63,985 nucleotides of DNA from Chloroflexota bacterium (GTDB lineage: Bacteria > Chloroflexota > Anaerolineae > Anaerolineales > UBA4823), in NCBI GenBank assembly GCA_020349245.1, contig CP070764.1:2507648-2571632 (forward strand). Direction: 5' to 3'. Under the pieces are notes generated by a model that was given only the letters and a program-made list of their open reading frames with translations, was not told the origin of the DNA and made no database searches. Made by a program: the position numbers and the translations under genes. Shown here in pieces: positions 1-8,442 of this stretch (position 1 is the stretch's first letter; every line of letters begins with the position of its first letter).

Positions 1-573
1 CGCCTGGGATTGGACCGGCCGTGGATGCCGATGGTTGTCCAGCAAAGTTACACGACAAACCCACCCTCGTTTATCTGGAATGCTCGCTTTAAGCTCGCAG
101 GCCTGCCGCTGATGCGCGCCCGGGACCAATACATATCCGGCAAGGCCCACATGGTTGGGAAAATCCTCGGTCTATTCACCGTCCTTGATGTTCTTGGTGA
201 AAAACTTGACCAGGGTGCCATGTTGCGCTACCTGAGTGAAATGATCTGGTTTCCCAGCGCATTCTTGGGGGAAAACATCACCTGGAATACCGTGGATGAA
301 TACACTGCCCAGGTAAACTTTAGCGATAGAGGGAAAAGCGTGTCTGGTCTCATGTTCTTCGATGACCAGGGTCGCCTGACAAATTTCAGTGCAGAACGCT
401 ATCGCGAAACCCGGGGGGAATTCTCTCTCGATCCGTGGTCCACTCCAATCTTGGGTTATGGAGAATTCGCCGGAATGAATCTTCCGGTTCTAGGTCAAGC
501 TGTGTGGAACCTGCCAGCCGGTGATTTGGTTTATGCGGACCTGGAGATCACCGAAATCAAATACAATACCTAG
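1..573 (+). CDS. DUF6544-like protein, 3-prime part (cut by window edge)
   Basis: The reading frame is open to the first base of the window, so the gene begins upstream and about 190 carboxy-terminal residues are visible. The pattern (a W-M-P start, FIWNARF, a region around YISGKAHMVGK, EMIWFPSAFLGENITW, then a conserved AERYRE segment and PWSTPI) matches what I know of the DUF6544/DUF6920 family, whose function is unknown. No membrane segment or signal is visible in this part. A TTG at 10 could serve as a start, but there is no ribosome site in view and the frame continues to the edge, so a truncated gene is more likely. The following gene is a separate unit with its own promoter-like sequence. 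The family call is from memory of the pattern. Confidence 0.7.
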   Translation, partial: RLGLDRPWMPMVVQQSYTTNPPSFIWNARFKLAGLPLMRARDQYISGKAHMVGKILGLFTVLDVLGEKLDQGAMLRYLSEMIWFPSAFLGENITWNTVDEYTAQVNFSDRGKSVSGLMFFDDQGRLTNFSAERYRETRGEFSLDPWSTPILGYGEFAGMNLPVLGQAVWNLPAGDLVYADLEITEIKYNT

Positions 574-619
574 TCAGGCCAGCACCAAAACCTAACCGCA
601 AAATACCAGAATTCTTTTG

Positions 620-625
620 TATAAT
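620..625 (+). promoter_or_regulatory. -10 element (GTATAAT) before the MFS gene
   Basis: Perfect TATAAT preceded by G, 85 bases upstream of the chosen ATG at 710. No good -35 box at 17 bases. It lies inside the amino-terminal extension that a TTG start at 617 would give, which argues for the downstream start. Confidence 0.4.
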
Positions 626-709
626 CCAGAATACCAAATAACCTTGGGCGGATCTGATTTATATAACTCTGATTTATCTTCAAAGGATATTTACACCGAT
701 TGGTGGCCG

Positions 710-1867
710 ATGAGAAAACGCTGGCCCTTCACCTTCAATATCGTGCTATTTGCTGCGGTAGCCTTTGTATCGCCATTTATGGTGCTATATTATCAAGACT
801 TGGGATTCACCGGCACTCAAATCGGCGTATTAACCGGGATTTCCCCGCTGATCATTTTCTTCAGTGCCCCTCTTTGGACAGGCCTGGCTGATACCACCCA
901 ACGGCACCGGTATTTTATGAGCGCCGCGATCCTGATGGGGGCAATATGCTTATTAATATTCCCGTTGGTTAACGCATTTTGGTTGGTATTCCTGGCGGCG
1001 ATTGTTTTGTTTTTCTTCATGGCTCCCGTAACACCATTCTCCGACAGTGCGGCCATGTTCATGCTGGGTGAACAGAAAGATATGTATGGACGCATCCGCC
1101 TTGGGGGTACAATCGGTTACGGGCTGGCGGCAACGATATCGGGGATGTTCGTCCAGAACTTCGGCCTGAGGTTCGCCTTCTGGGGATCTGCAGTCCTGAT
1201 GTTTCTTGGATTTATCGTCAGCCAAAAGCTGGTATATGGGAAATCAACCTCAGAAGGTCCAGCCAAGGGACGAATTCGGCTGCTACTCTCAAATCCCCGC
1301 TGGATCCTGTTTCTGATAGTGGCGTTTTCAGCCGGAATGGGGATGGCTGCATACAACAATTACCTCTTCCCATACATGAAAGATCTTGGAGCGAGCGAAT
1401 CGTTCATGGGATTGGTGGTCCTAGTAGGGACTCTCTCTGAGATACCGGTACTTTTTTTCAGCAACTACCTGATCAAGCGCTTCAATTCATACGGCCTTTA
1501 CATGATGTCCATGTTCATAACCGGTCTGCGCATGATCTTATTTGCCGTGTTCAATTCCCCAGGCATGATCCTCATAATTCAGCTGCTCAATGGGGTAACC
1601 TTCGCTACCATGTGGATAGCCGGTGTCACCTATGCCGATGAAAACACTTCACCAGGTTTGAGCGCAACCGCTCAAGGCTTGTTCAACGCGATGGTGCTGG
1701 GAATTGGAAATGCTGTGGGCGGGTTTGTTGGCGGACTGCTCTTAGAACGCATTGGCGGAGCTGGTCTGTACCTGGTCTTTGGCGTGGCAACATTGCTAAT
1801 CGTGTCTGCGATCGCAATTCTTCATCCACGTCTCGTTTCAAATTTGAAGGCCGCTCCCAATCAATAG
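710..1867 (+). CDS. MFS-type permease (MFS_1-like, PF12832 type)
   Basis: A 385-residue integral membrane protein with about twelve hydrophobic segments, spread evenly from residue 8 to the end and rich in Gly and Phe, as in the major facilitator superfamily. The pattern after the first segments (LGFTGTQIGVLTGISPLI, then LWTGLADTTQRHR as the loop 2-3 motif) resembles the MFS_1-like group that includes sugar and nucleoside symporters and the HcaT/LacY relatives. The substrate cannot be read from sequence. A TTG at 617 gives 31 extra hydrophilic residues, but they overlap the TATAAT at 620, so ATG 710 is preferred; the ribosome site is weak (TGGTGG). It stands alone: the next gene starts 149 bases on, behind two inverted repeats. 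Confidence 0.85.
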   Translation: MRKRWPFTFNIVLFAAVAFVSPFMVLYYQDLGFTGTQIGVLTGISPLIIFFSAPLWTGLADTTQRHRYFMSAAILMGAICLLIFPLVNAFWLVFLAAIVLFFFMAPVTPFSDSAAMFMLGEQKDMYGRIRLGGTIGYGLAATISGMFVQNFGLRFAFWGSAVLMFLGFIVSQKLVYGKSTSEGPAKGRIRLLLSNPRWILFLIVAFSAGMGMAAYNNYLFPYMKDLGASESFMGLVVLVGTLSEIPVLFFSNYLIKRFNSYGLYMMSMFITGLRMILFAVFNSPGMILIIQLLNGVTFATMWIAGVTYADENTSPGLSATAQGLFNAMVLGIGNAVGGFVGGLLLERIGGAGLYLVFGVATLLIVSAIAILHPRLVSNLKAAPNQ

Positions 1868-1922
1868 CCTTTCATTCGTGAATCTGGAATTGATCCAAGG
1901 AAAAATTATATATTGGAAAACT

Positions 1923-1993
1923 TACCAGAAAGATTCTGGTACCGACTTAGAAAAATACTATCGCTTCTGGAAAATTCACTCACGTTTTCCAGA
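1923..1993 (+). promoter_or_regulatory. Two adjacent inverted repeats with shared TTCTGG half-sites
   Basis: TACCAGAA (1923-1930) and TTCTGGTA (1934-1941) form one dyad with a 3-base centre. TCTGGAAAA (1966-1974) and TTTTCCAGA (1985-1993) form a second with a 10-base loop. Both use the half-site TTCTGG/CCAGAA. They end 22 bases before the start of the deazaflavin-type oxidoreductase gene. There is no T-tract, so they look more like operators or an mRNA hairpin than a terminator. Confidence 0.35.
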
Positions 1994-2015
1994 TAACCGA
2001 TCTTGAGGTTAGAGG

Positions 2016-2471
2016 ATGTCAAGAACCTTTGAATACACATTAGACAGGCGCATCGTTAATCGAATCCTTCTCTGGATGTTAAGGTTCGGATTGGCTCCCA
2101 GCAGCTACTACCTCCTCACAGTGCGCGGTCGCAAGACTGGAAATCCACATAAGGTACCTGTCGTGCTGGTCGAAGAGGAGCATAAGCGCTGGCTGGTGGC
2201 ACCCTACGGCGTGGTCGACTGGGTAAAAAACGCTCGAGCATCAGGGATTGTAAATCTATCCCGTCAGGCTCAGAGCGGTGATTTTAGGATCAACGAATTG
2301 CCGCCTGAAGCTGCCGCACCCATTTTGAAGAAATACCTGCAAAAATTCCCCATCACCGCGCCTTATTTCGATGCTTCGACAGATTCTGCCGTAGATAATT
2401 TCATCGAAGAGGCAAGATCAAAACCCGTCTTTGAATTGACCGAGGTCAAGACCAAGGAGGAAGGCAATTAG
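2016..2471 (+). CDS. F420/deazaflavin-dependent nitroreductase-family protein
   Basis: A 151-residue protein of the split-barrel family that includes mycobacterial Ddn (PF04075, F420H2-dependent quinone and nitro reductases). The family pattern is visible: RGRKTG at 37-42 followed by NPHKVPVVLV, VAPYG at 61-65 and a WVKNARASG segment at 69-77, then a basic and aromatic region. Members bind F420 or sometimes FMN or heme, so the cofactor is inferred. The start is supported by GAGG seven bases upstream (2005-2008). The gene is alone, behind paired inverted repeats. If F420 is the cofactor, the organism should also encode F420 synthesis, which is not in this window. Confidence 0.8.
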   Translation: MSRTFEYTLDRRIVNRILLWMLRFGLAPSSYYLLTVRGRKTGNPHKVPVVLVEEEHKRWLVAPYGVVDWVKNARASGIVNLSRQAQSGDFRINELPPEAAAPILKKYLQKFPITAPYFDASTDSAVDNFIEEARSKPVFELTEVKTKEEGN

Positions 2472-2666
2472 CCTACTTGTCTGCATGCTCGTAAAAACAA
2501 ACCCCCAGGACGCTGGGAAGCTTACCGCTCTGCGTGAAGATCGTTTTCATTAATACTAAAATTATTAAGACCCAGGCGATACCACCAAGCATTTGGCCTT
2601 CAATCCAGAATATCAATTGTGATATGCACCCCAAATTCCCAGCTTATTTAAACTCGATAGGAAGCA

Positions 2667-3440
2667 ATGGAAACTTTATTTGCTGAATCACCAGATCATA
2701 TCCAGATCGCTTATGACCACCTGGGCTCAGGACCAGCAGTCGTCTTGCTTCACGGCGGAGGTGGCAGGCGACAGGATTGGCATGAGGTAGGTTATGTCCA
2801 GCGCTTGAAAGAGGAATTTACTGTTATCACCATCGATCTGCGCGGACATGGCGAGAGCGATCAGCCAACAGACCCGTTTGATTACTCCATTTCCAAGATG
2901 TGCCAGGATATATTGGCTGTTGTGGATGCATGCAAGTTTAAGCGATTCTTTTTATGGGGGATGTCATTCGGGGGCAAAGTCTCCCGCTACATCGCCGTCC
3001 AATCCGGTCGGGTTGAAAAACTTGTCTTAATGAGTACGCAGCTTGGACCTGGTGTGTCAGGCAGGCTGCGCCAACAGGCCATTGAATTCCGCGACCACTG
3101 GCCTGCAATTCTTGAGAGTCTAGATAACGGTTCAGTCGAATTCGCCTCACTTCCCCCGGAAGATCAAGATGTTCTCCAGCGACTCAATGTCCCCGTGCTA
3201 CTGGCTTGGGTCCAGGCTATGCTCGCTTGGCCGAGGACGGATCCGCAGGATTTTCCCTGCCCAACACTCTGGCTGGTCGGGTCAGAAGATCAGGACGCGA
3301 TGGCAAGTGTAAATGAATACAAGAAATCCTTGCAGGATTCTTTAATTGATCTTCACATCATTGATGGTCTGGAACACGACCAAGTTTTTGAAGCAATTGA
3401 TACGGTTCTTCCACTAATGCGGGAATTCACTGCATCCTGA
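2667..3440 (+). CDS. Alpha/beta-fold hydrolase
   Basis: A 257-residue single-domain alpha/beta hydrolase. The oxyanion region LLHGGGG is at 28-33, DLRGHGESD at 57-65, the nucleophile elbow GMSFGG places Ser100 as catalytic, Asp208 lies in VGSEDQD and His237 in LEHDQVF, giving a complete triad in the usual order. There is no signal peptide, so it is cytoplasmic. The substrate is unknown: the closest general types are pimeloyl-ACP methyl ester esterase-like and haloperoxidase-like hydrolases. AGGAAG sits just upstream of the ATG. It is flanked by gaps on both sides and reads as a single-gene unit. Confidence 0.88.
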   Translation: METLFAESPDHIQIAYDHLGSGPAVVLLHGGGGRRQDWHEVGYVQRLKEEFTVITIDLRGHGESDQPTDPFDYSISKMCQDILAVVDACKFKRFFLWGMSFGGKVSRYIAVQSGRVEKLVLMSTQLGPGVSGRLRQQAIEFRDHWPAILESLDNGSVEFASLPPEDQDVLQRLNVPVLLAWVQAMLAWPRTDPQDFPCPTLWLVGSEDQDAMASVNEYKKSLQDSLIDLHIIDGLEHDQVFEAIDTVLPLMREFTAS

Positions 3441-3825
3441 TCCTGTATTTACCGACACTCTTTACAAAGTTTATTTGAACTCGCTTAATATTCAAACGGA
3501 CGCCCAGCACTCATGTCCAGCCGAAAGGACCCGGTAATAATATGAAGCGCAAATCCAATGCAGAAAGTGAGGCGATTGTGAAACACAAACCCATCCTAAA
3601 TTTATGCAATTGCTGGTATATGTATTCTGGATGAATTTAATCCTATGGATTCGCAAAACCATCGCTGGTACAGACGCACCCAGTGTACCAGAAGTTCAGA
3701 ATTGATCCTCAGCTCTCCATCCTCAGGATGAACAGTAAAGAAGGATGCAGCTCAAGTTCATTATGTACATTACCCTACACTCTCATTTTATTAAGAATTT
3801 GTAATCAAGTAGAGGGAAATTAGCC
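3441..3825. other. Gap without a recognised gene
   Basis: 385 bases between the hydrolase and the aminotransferase genes. No open frame with family-like sequence and no clear terminator. AT-rich sequence just before 3826 may hold the aminotransferase promoter but no hexamer pair stands out. Confidence 0.5.
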
Positions 3826-4944
3826 ATGCAGATCGAACCTTTTAAATTAGAGCGTTATTTCGCAAAATATGAATTTTCATCTCGCTACTTGCTATCCAGT
3901 TCGGATTGCGAATCCATCTCCCTGTCAGATCTCCTGGCAATGGCCGATGCCGAGATGGCAGACCTCTGGCATGAATTGAAGCTGGGTTACACGGAATCTT
4001 GGGGCCATCCTCTCTTGCGTGAGGAAATCGCCAACATGTACCAGGGAGTTGCCAGGGAGGATGTATTGACCCTGGTTCCAGAAGAAGGTATCTTCCTGAT
4101 CATGCATGCTTTGCTGGCTCCGGGCGATCAAGTTGTATCCACCTTTCCGGGCTACCAGTCACTGTACGAAGTGGCTCGAGCCATCGGCTGTGAGGTCACG
4201 ACCTGGGAACCCAATGAAGACCGCGGCTGGCAATTTGCAATCAGCGATCTGGAGGAACTTGTCACCGCGAACACGAAATTGGTAGTGGTTAATTTCCCCC
4301 ACAACCCAACCGGTTATCTCCCCTCGCAAGAGGAGTTTCATTCCCTAATGGAGCTTGTCAGCAGCCGAGGAGCCTACCTATTGTCGGATGAGATGTACCG
4401 CTTCCTGGAAATCGATGCAGGAAATCGCTTGACAGCTGCCTGTGAGCTCTATGAACGTGCATTCTCACTATCGGGTCTTTCAAAATTATTTGGCTTACCG
4501 GGTCTGAGGATAGGCTGGTTAGCCTCTCAAGACCATCAGATACTGCAGGCGGTTAGCAGACTCAAGGACTATACAACGATTTGCAGCAGTGCGCCGAGTG
4601 AAATTCTGGCGATCATCGCCTTGAGAAATAAATCAAAAATCACCAATCAGCAGATTGAACGGGTACGCAAAAATGTCGCCGTACTGGACAAATTCTTCAG
4701 CAAATTCGGGGAACATTTCACCTGGAATCGGCCCATGGGAGGCTCAATTTGCTTCCCCAGGATGCTGCAGGTGGAAAATACGCACAAGTTCAGCCAACAA
4801 CTGGTCGCGGACACAGGGATCATGCTAGCTCCCTCCAGTGTTTTTCAATACGGCGATCACCACGTGCGCATCGGCTTCGGTAGAGAGGATATGCCGCAGG
4901 TTATCGATCTGCTGGGCAAATATTTAGTACAGCGATTTAATTGA
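3826..4944 (+). CDS. PLP-dependent aminotransferase, class I/II
   Basis: A 372-residue fold-type I PLP enzyme. Visible landmarks are the substrate/cofactor loop YTESWGHPLLREEIA near 55, NFPHNPTG at 156-163 with the PLP-contacting Asn160, Asp188 in LSDEMYR, and the Schiff-base lysine Lys220 in SLSGLSKLFGLPGLRIGW, followed by a conserved Arg near the carboxy end (HHVRIGFGRED). The short form and the SKLFGLPGLRIGW signature are shared with aspartate-family and capreomycidine-synthase-like members, so the amino donor is not assignable. The gene is isolated, preceded by AGAGGG as ribosome site. Confidence 0.87.
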   Translation: MQIEPFKLERYFAKYEFSSRYLLSSSDCESISLSDLLAMADAEMADLWHELKLGYTESWGHPLLREEIANMYQGVAREDVLTLVPEEGIFLIMHALLAPGDQVVSTFPGYQSLYEVARAIGCEVTTWEPNEDRGWQFAISDLEELVTANTKLVVVNFPHNPTGYLPSQEEFHSLMELVSSRGAYLLSDEMYRFLEIDAGNRLTAACELYERAFSLSGLSKLFGLPGLRIGWLASQDHQILQAVSRLKDYTTICSSAPSEILAIIALRNKSKITNQQIERVRKNVAVLDKFFSKFGEHFTWNRPMGGSICFPRMLQVENTHKFSQQLVADTGIMLAPSSVFQYGDHHVRIGFGREDMPQVIDLLGKYLVQRFN

Positions 4945-5062
4945 CTATGCAAATATGAGGGCGATCTGCGCTGGTCCCGGCCTGACGAATACTGCATTGA
5001 GCATCAAATCTCTGGAAGACAGCGCATGCAACCCGCACATAAAGATAACTGGAATTTGATCG

Positions 5063-5068
5063 TATAAT
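5063..5068 (+). promoter_or_regulatory. -10 element (GTATAAT) before the SRPBCC-like gene
   Basis: Perfect TATAAT preceded by CG, 77 bases upstream of ATG 5145. No convincing -35 box. Confidence 0.4.
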
Positions 5069-5144
5069 CCAATACCGATGTCAGTTTGAGAACTTTCCTT
5101 ATTGTCCAGAGCGAAGATTTTGATCTGCACCCACAAACTAAAAA

Positions 5145-5744
5145 ATGAAATTTCCAGGAGAACATCTGATCAACGATCCAATATTGGATCTCAAATATCA
5201 AATGGATATTGCTGCAACAGCCGGGAAAATTTGGCCTTGGCTCAAGCAGATGGGGTACCACAGGGCCGGCTGGTATATTGACACATGGTGGGATAGATTT
5301 GAGCAAGCGTATTTCTGGCCTGCTGTCGTTCCCCCAGAAGCTCGCGGCACTTATCAACCCGCGGCAAAGGAGATTCTGGCCAAATATCAAGATATTTCCA
5401 TCGGAGACATCATTCCCGATGGGCCACCAGATTCTGCTTACTATGAAGTCAGGAATGTGATCGAGAACCAGCTTCTACTCCTCTACGCAACGACACACTT
5501 CAATTACATGGCACCTCGATTTGTCTACCAGACAAGATTCGCCCCAAAAGGTGCGTTTTGCTGGGCTTTTATCATTCACCAAATAGATGAAAACCACTGC
5601 CAATTGACCAGCTGGTGGCAAGCAGAGGGTTCTCCAAAAGTCGTTTTTACGATCATGAAACCATTGCTTTTCTTAGTTGATCGAGCTCACCAAAGAGAGA
5701 TCTTGAGAGGGATTAAAAACAGGGTGGAAAATACACTGGCATGA
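5145..5744 (+). CDS. SRPBCC-like (START/polyketide-cyclase fold) protein
   Basis: A 199-residue soluble protein. After a short leader the sequence shows the pattern common in SRPBCC proteins: a strand (LDLKYQMDIAAT) followed by the helix KIWPWLKQMG, a long aromatic-rich middle, then a strand with FAFIIHQIDENHCQLTSWW-like alternation and a final amphipathic helix (HQREILRGIKNRVEN). Such proteins bind hydrophobic ligands in a cavity; nothing indicates which. The start lacks a good ribosome site. The gene ends 10 bases before the MOSC gene, so the two are probably cotranscribed from the GTATAAT site at 5063. The family call rests on pattern only. Confidence 0.6.
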   Translation: MKFPGEHLINDPILDLKYQMDIAATAGKIWPWLKQMGYHRAGWYIDTWWDRFEQAYFWPAVVPPEARGTYQPAAKEILAKYQDISIGDIIPDGPPDSAYYEVRNVIENQLLLLYATTHFNYMAPRFVYQTRFAPKGAFCWAFIIHQIDENHCQLTSWWQAEGSPKVVFTIMKPLLFLVDRAHQREILRGIKNRVENTLA

Positions 5745-5754
5745 AGGCAAAAAG

Positions 5755-6291
5755 ATGAATGCTGATCACAAACGCGGGACAATAGTAGCGGTGTGCAAGA
5801 ACGACAAACCAGGCTTGCCAAAAATTGAGGTTGAATCCATCCAGCTATTTAAAAACCATGGGGTAGTTGGGGATTACCATTCAGGTGAACTCGTCCGCCA
5901 TCGCTACCTGGCAAAAAAAGATCCCACAAAACCCAACCTACGTCAGGTCCTGCTTATAGACACGAATATCTTGGCCATGCTCAGCCAGCTTAACATTCAT
6001 CTCAGACCAGGCATGATGGGTGAAAATATCCTCCTGGAAGGGATCGACTTGATGAGCTTATCGCTTGGCTCACAAATTGTGGTCGGTGAAGCATTGCTGG
6101 AGATAACAGAGATCCGTAATCCTTGCAACCAGCTGGAAGCTATTCATCCAGGATTAGAGGCCGCAGCAAAAACTACTGGCAGTGGACCGGATCCACGAAA
6201 CGCAGGAATGCTGGCCCGTGTACTCAGGGGAGGCTGGGTCCGACCGGGAGACGAGGCTTATGTCCGAAAAAGTGCTGGCTTAGAATTCTAA
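5755..6291 (+). CDS. MOSC domain protein
   Basis: A 178-residue stand-alone MOSC domain, the family related to the carboxy terminus of molybdenum-cofactor sulfurase and to YiiM-type proteins. Visible features are GDYHSG at 39-44 (the GDxH motif), a GENI motif at 89-92 after MM, the conserved cysteine Cys124 in RNPCNQLE, expected to carry sulfur or bind molybdopterin, and a final GWVRPGDEAYV segment. The usual roles are sulfur delivery to, or oxidoreduction with, the molybdenum cofactor. It sits 10 bases after the SRPBCC-like gene. No molybdoenzyme is nearby, so the partner is unknown. Confidence 0.85.
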   Translation: MNADHKRGTIVAVCKNDKPGLPKIEVESIQLFKNHGVVGDYHSGELVRHRYLAKKDPTKPNLRQVLLIDTNILAMLSQLNIHLRPGMMGENILLEGIDLMSLSLGSQIVVGEALLEITEIRNPCNQLEAIHPGLEAAAKTTGSGPDPRNAGMLARVLRGGWVRPGDEAYVRKSAGLEF

Positions 6292-6384
6292 GAAGTGGAC
6301 CAGTATTCGCAGCGGATTTACTCCTGACCACGATATCCATCTAAAAAGATCAATCCAGGAACGCACAAAAAATGGAATATTTCG

Positions 6385-6390
6385 TATAAT
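6385..6390 (+). promoter_or_regulatory. -10 element (GTATAAT) before the P450 gene
   Basis: Perfect TATAAT preceded by CG, 120 bases upstream of ATG 6510. -35 box not recognisable. Confidence 0.4.
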
Positions 6391-6509
6391 AGGGATAGTA
6401 TGATTGTGAATAATTTCATAATGATCAGATTGCAGGTCACCTGGATGCAGGTAAGGAAATAATCACCATCTTGAGTCTAAGATCTATAGCAAACGATTGA
6501 GGTAAACCC

Positions 6510-7886
6510 ATGCCACCTGAGAAAACAGCTCAGAGCAGTCAGACAATCCCTGGTCCCAAACCATCACCGATCCTGGGCAATATTCTTGATATGCGCCAGG
6601 GTGAAGTATTCGAGATCTTGCTGGAGTTTCACAAAAAATACGGGGATATCGTGCTGCTGGAATTGCCCAAAAACCAGTACGTCTACTCCATTGCCAGCCC
6701 TGATTCCATCCAGCACGTCCTGCAGATGAATAATCAGAATTACACCAAAGGTGAGCGAATAAGAATTGCCTCACCCTTGGTCGGAAATGGGCTGTTTTCC
6801 AGTGAAGGAGAATTTTGGCGTCGCCAGCGTCGGATGATGCAACCTGCCTTTCACAAGACAAAAATCGCTGTTTTAGCAGAAGAAATGGTCAGGACAATTG
6901 AGGAGATGCTTGACGAGTGGGAAAAACTTGCCGGCATCGGCAAACCGATGAACATTCAGACCGAGATGATGGCCTTGACGATGGAAGTGGTCACCCGCAC
7001 GCTATTTACCAGCAGTCTTACGCCTGAAGAAGTCGCTGAACTCGGTGAACAGATAACTTTCTTATTGGATGTAATCACAGAACGCAGCCAAGCAATATTC
7101 CCCATCGGTGAAAAATTACCTAGTGCCCGTAACCGGCGTTTCGATAAAGGTGTAGCCACGATTGACAAGATCATTTACCGCCTGATCGAGGATAGAAGGA
7201 AATCCGCGGATAAGGGCGACGATTTATTAGGTATGCTGCTGGAAGCTCGCGATGAAGATACTGGTGAAATGATGGACGACAAACAGCTGCGCGATGAATT
7301 GGTGACGATGTTCCTCGCCGGGCATGAAACCACGGCGATTGCCCTCTCCTGGTCACTCGCCCTGCTTTCCCAGCACCCAACTGTGCGACGCCGCCTGCAA
7401 GCAGAGGTGGATACCATTCTGGGGAACCGCCTGCCTTCCGCTGAAGATTTTAATGACCTGCAATTCACACTCGCCGTGGTCAGCGAAGCCATGCGCCTCT
7501 ACCCACCCCTGCCACTAACCCTCCGCCAGGCTAAAGAAGACGACATCCTGGAAGGCTACCCGATTAAAGCAAACAGCGGAATCTTTATCAATATCTACAG
7601 CGCCCATCATAACCCTGATGTCTGGGAGAACCCAGAGGGATTCGATCCAGAACGTTTCCTACCGGATCGGATCAAGGATGTGCCCCGATTTGCTTATGTC
7701 CCATTCGGCGGCGGACCTCGCCAGTGCATCGGCAATAATTTTGCCTTGATGGAATCTGTGCTTGCCCTGTCAATGATAAATCAACGCTACGAACTCGATT
7801 TAATTCCCGGTACAGATTTGGAACCGTATATGCCCGGTACACTGCGTCCTAAAGGCGGTGTCCCGGTGATCATCAGGAAACGATGA
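6510..7886 (+). CDS. Cytochrome P450 monooxygenase
   Basis: A 458-residue complete P450. It starts with a PGPKPSPILGN proline-rich segment but lacks a membrane anchor, so it is a soluble bacterial type. The I-helix oxygen-activation motif AGHETT is at 270-275, the ExxR pair is Glu326-Arg329 (SEAMRLYPP), PERF follows near 380 and the heme loop FGGGPRQCIG places the heme-thiolate Cys406. The class resembles CYP102/CYP4-like long-chain and unspecific monooxygenases; the substrate is unknown. No reductase or ferredoxin domain is fused and none is adjacent, so electrons must come from elsewhere. P450 activity needs O2, which is notable beside an anaerobic-type hydrogenase locus. Confidence 0.93.
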   Translation: MPPEKTAQSSQTIPGPKPSPILGNILDMRQGEVFEILLEFHKKYGDIVLLELPKNQYVYSIASPDSIQHVLQMNNQNYTKGERIRIASPLVGNGLFSSEGEFWRRQRRMMQPAFHKTKIAVLAEEMVRTIEEMLDEWEKLAGIGKPMNIQTEMMALTMEVVTRTLFTSSLTPEEVAELGEQITFLLDVITERSQAIFPIGEKLPSARNRRFDKGVATIDKIIYRLIEDRRKSADKGDDLLGMLLEARDEDTGEMMDDKQLRDELVTMFLAGHETTAIALSWSLALLSQHPTVRRRLQAEVDTILGNRLPSAEDFNDLQFTLAVVSEAMRLYPPLPLTLRQAKEDDILEGYPIKANSGIFINIYSAHHNPDVWENPEGFDPERFLPDRIKDVPRFAYVPFGGGPRQCIGNNFALMESVLALSMINQRYELDLIPGTDLEPYMPGTLRPKGGVPVIIRKR

Positions 7887-8065
7887 GAATTTATGCCCGC
7901 TGATGAATTTAGAGAAGTTCACATATCAATCTTGCAACCCGCATCTCGCTGTTGATGAAAGAATATTGATCAGCGATTTATTGAGAGCAACAATTCAATA
8001 CTGCCCTACTTCCCCAAAAGGGCGATCCCTATCATGGTTTAACCTAAAAATGAAAGGAGTATTCC

Positions 8066-8230
8066 ATGGGTTCAGGAGAAAGATCCAGTCCAATCAGGGT
8101 TGATACAGGAATGGGTATCATTTGGTTTATCGGTTGGCTGTTCACCATTGCCTTTGCCCAGTTGGTCTGGTGGCAGGCGCTGCTGGGAATAATTATCTGG
8201 CCATATTACTTGGGTCTGGCAGTCAGATAA
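8066..8230 (+). CDS. 54-residue membrane peptide
   Basis: A short frame that is easy to miss: ATG at 8066 preceded by AAAGGAG (8053-8059). The peptide has a polar head of about 15 residues (GSGERSSPIRVDTG) followed by two hydrophobic stretches, IIWFIGWLFTIAFAQLVWW (18-36) and ALLGIIIWPYYLGLAV (38-53), joined by a single Gln, so one hairpin or one long membrane span is likely. The tryptophan and tyrosine placement at the edges is typical of membrane interfaces. It lies between the P450 and GrpB-family genes. I do not recognise a family. The ribosome site and the uninterrupted hydrophobic pattern make it a likely real gene. Confidence 0.6.
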   Translation: MGSGERSSPIRVDTGMGIIWFIGWLFTIAFAQLVWWQALLGIIIWPYYLGLAVR

Positions 8231-8244
8231 TCGATCTGTGTGCA

Positions 8245-8273
8245 TTGACAATCAACCGTAACAATTTAATAAT
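8245..8273 (+). promoter_or_regulatory. Sigma-70-type promoter before the GrpB-family gene
   Basis: TTGACA (8245-8250), 17-base spacer, AATAAT (8268-8273; five of six matches to TATAAT). It begins 15 bases after the membrane-peptide stop and is 170 bases from the GrpB-family start. Confidence 0.5.
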
Positions 8274-8442
8274 TCCATTACGCTCCTATCTTTTATCGAT
8301 ATCGATAGTGCGGTGTTTCCGATTCAGAAAGAAATCGAGATTCCATATATAGCCCTCCGGACCTGTATACACTCCCTCTCTGGGTGCATCCCCGGGTAAA
8401 TTCATGCCCCTGTCTTTGCACAATGCTGGGAAAGGAGCAGGT

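Noticed and set aside
7903..8103. 66-residue plus-strand frame after the P450 gene
   Set aside because: No ribosome site or family pattern; it overlaps the better-supported membrane-peptide gene at 8066 in another frame.
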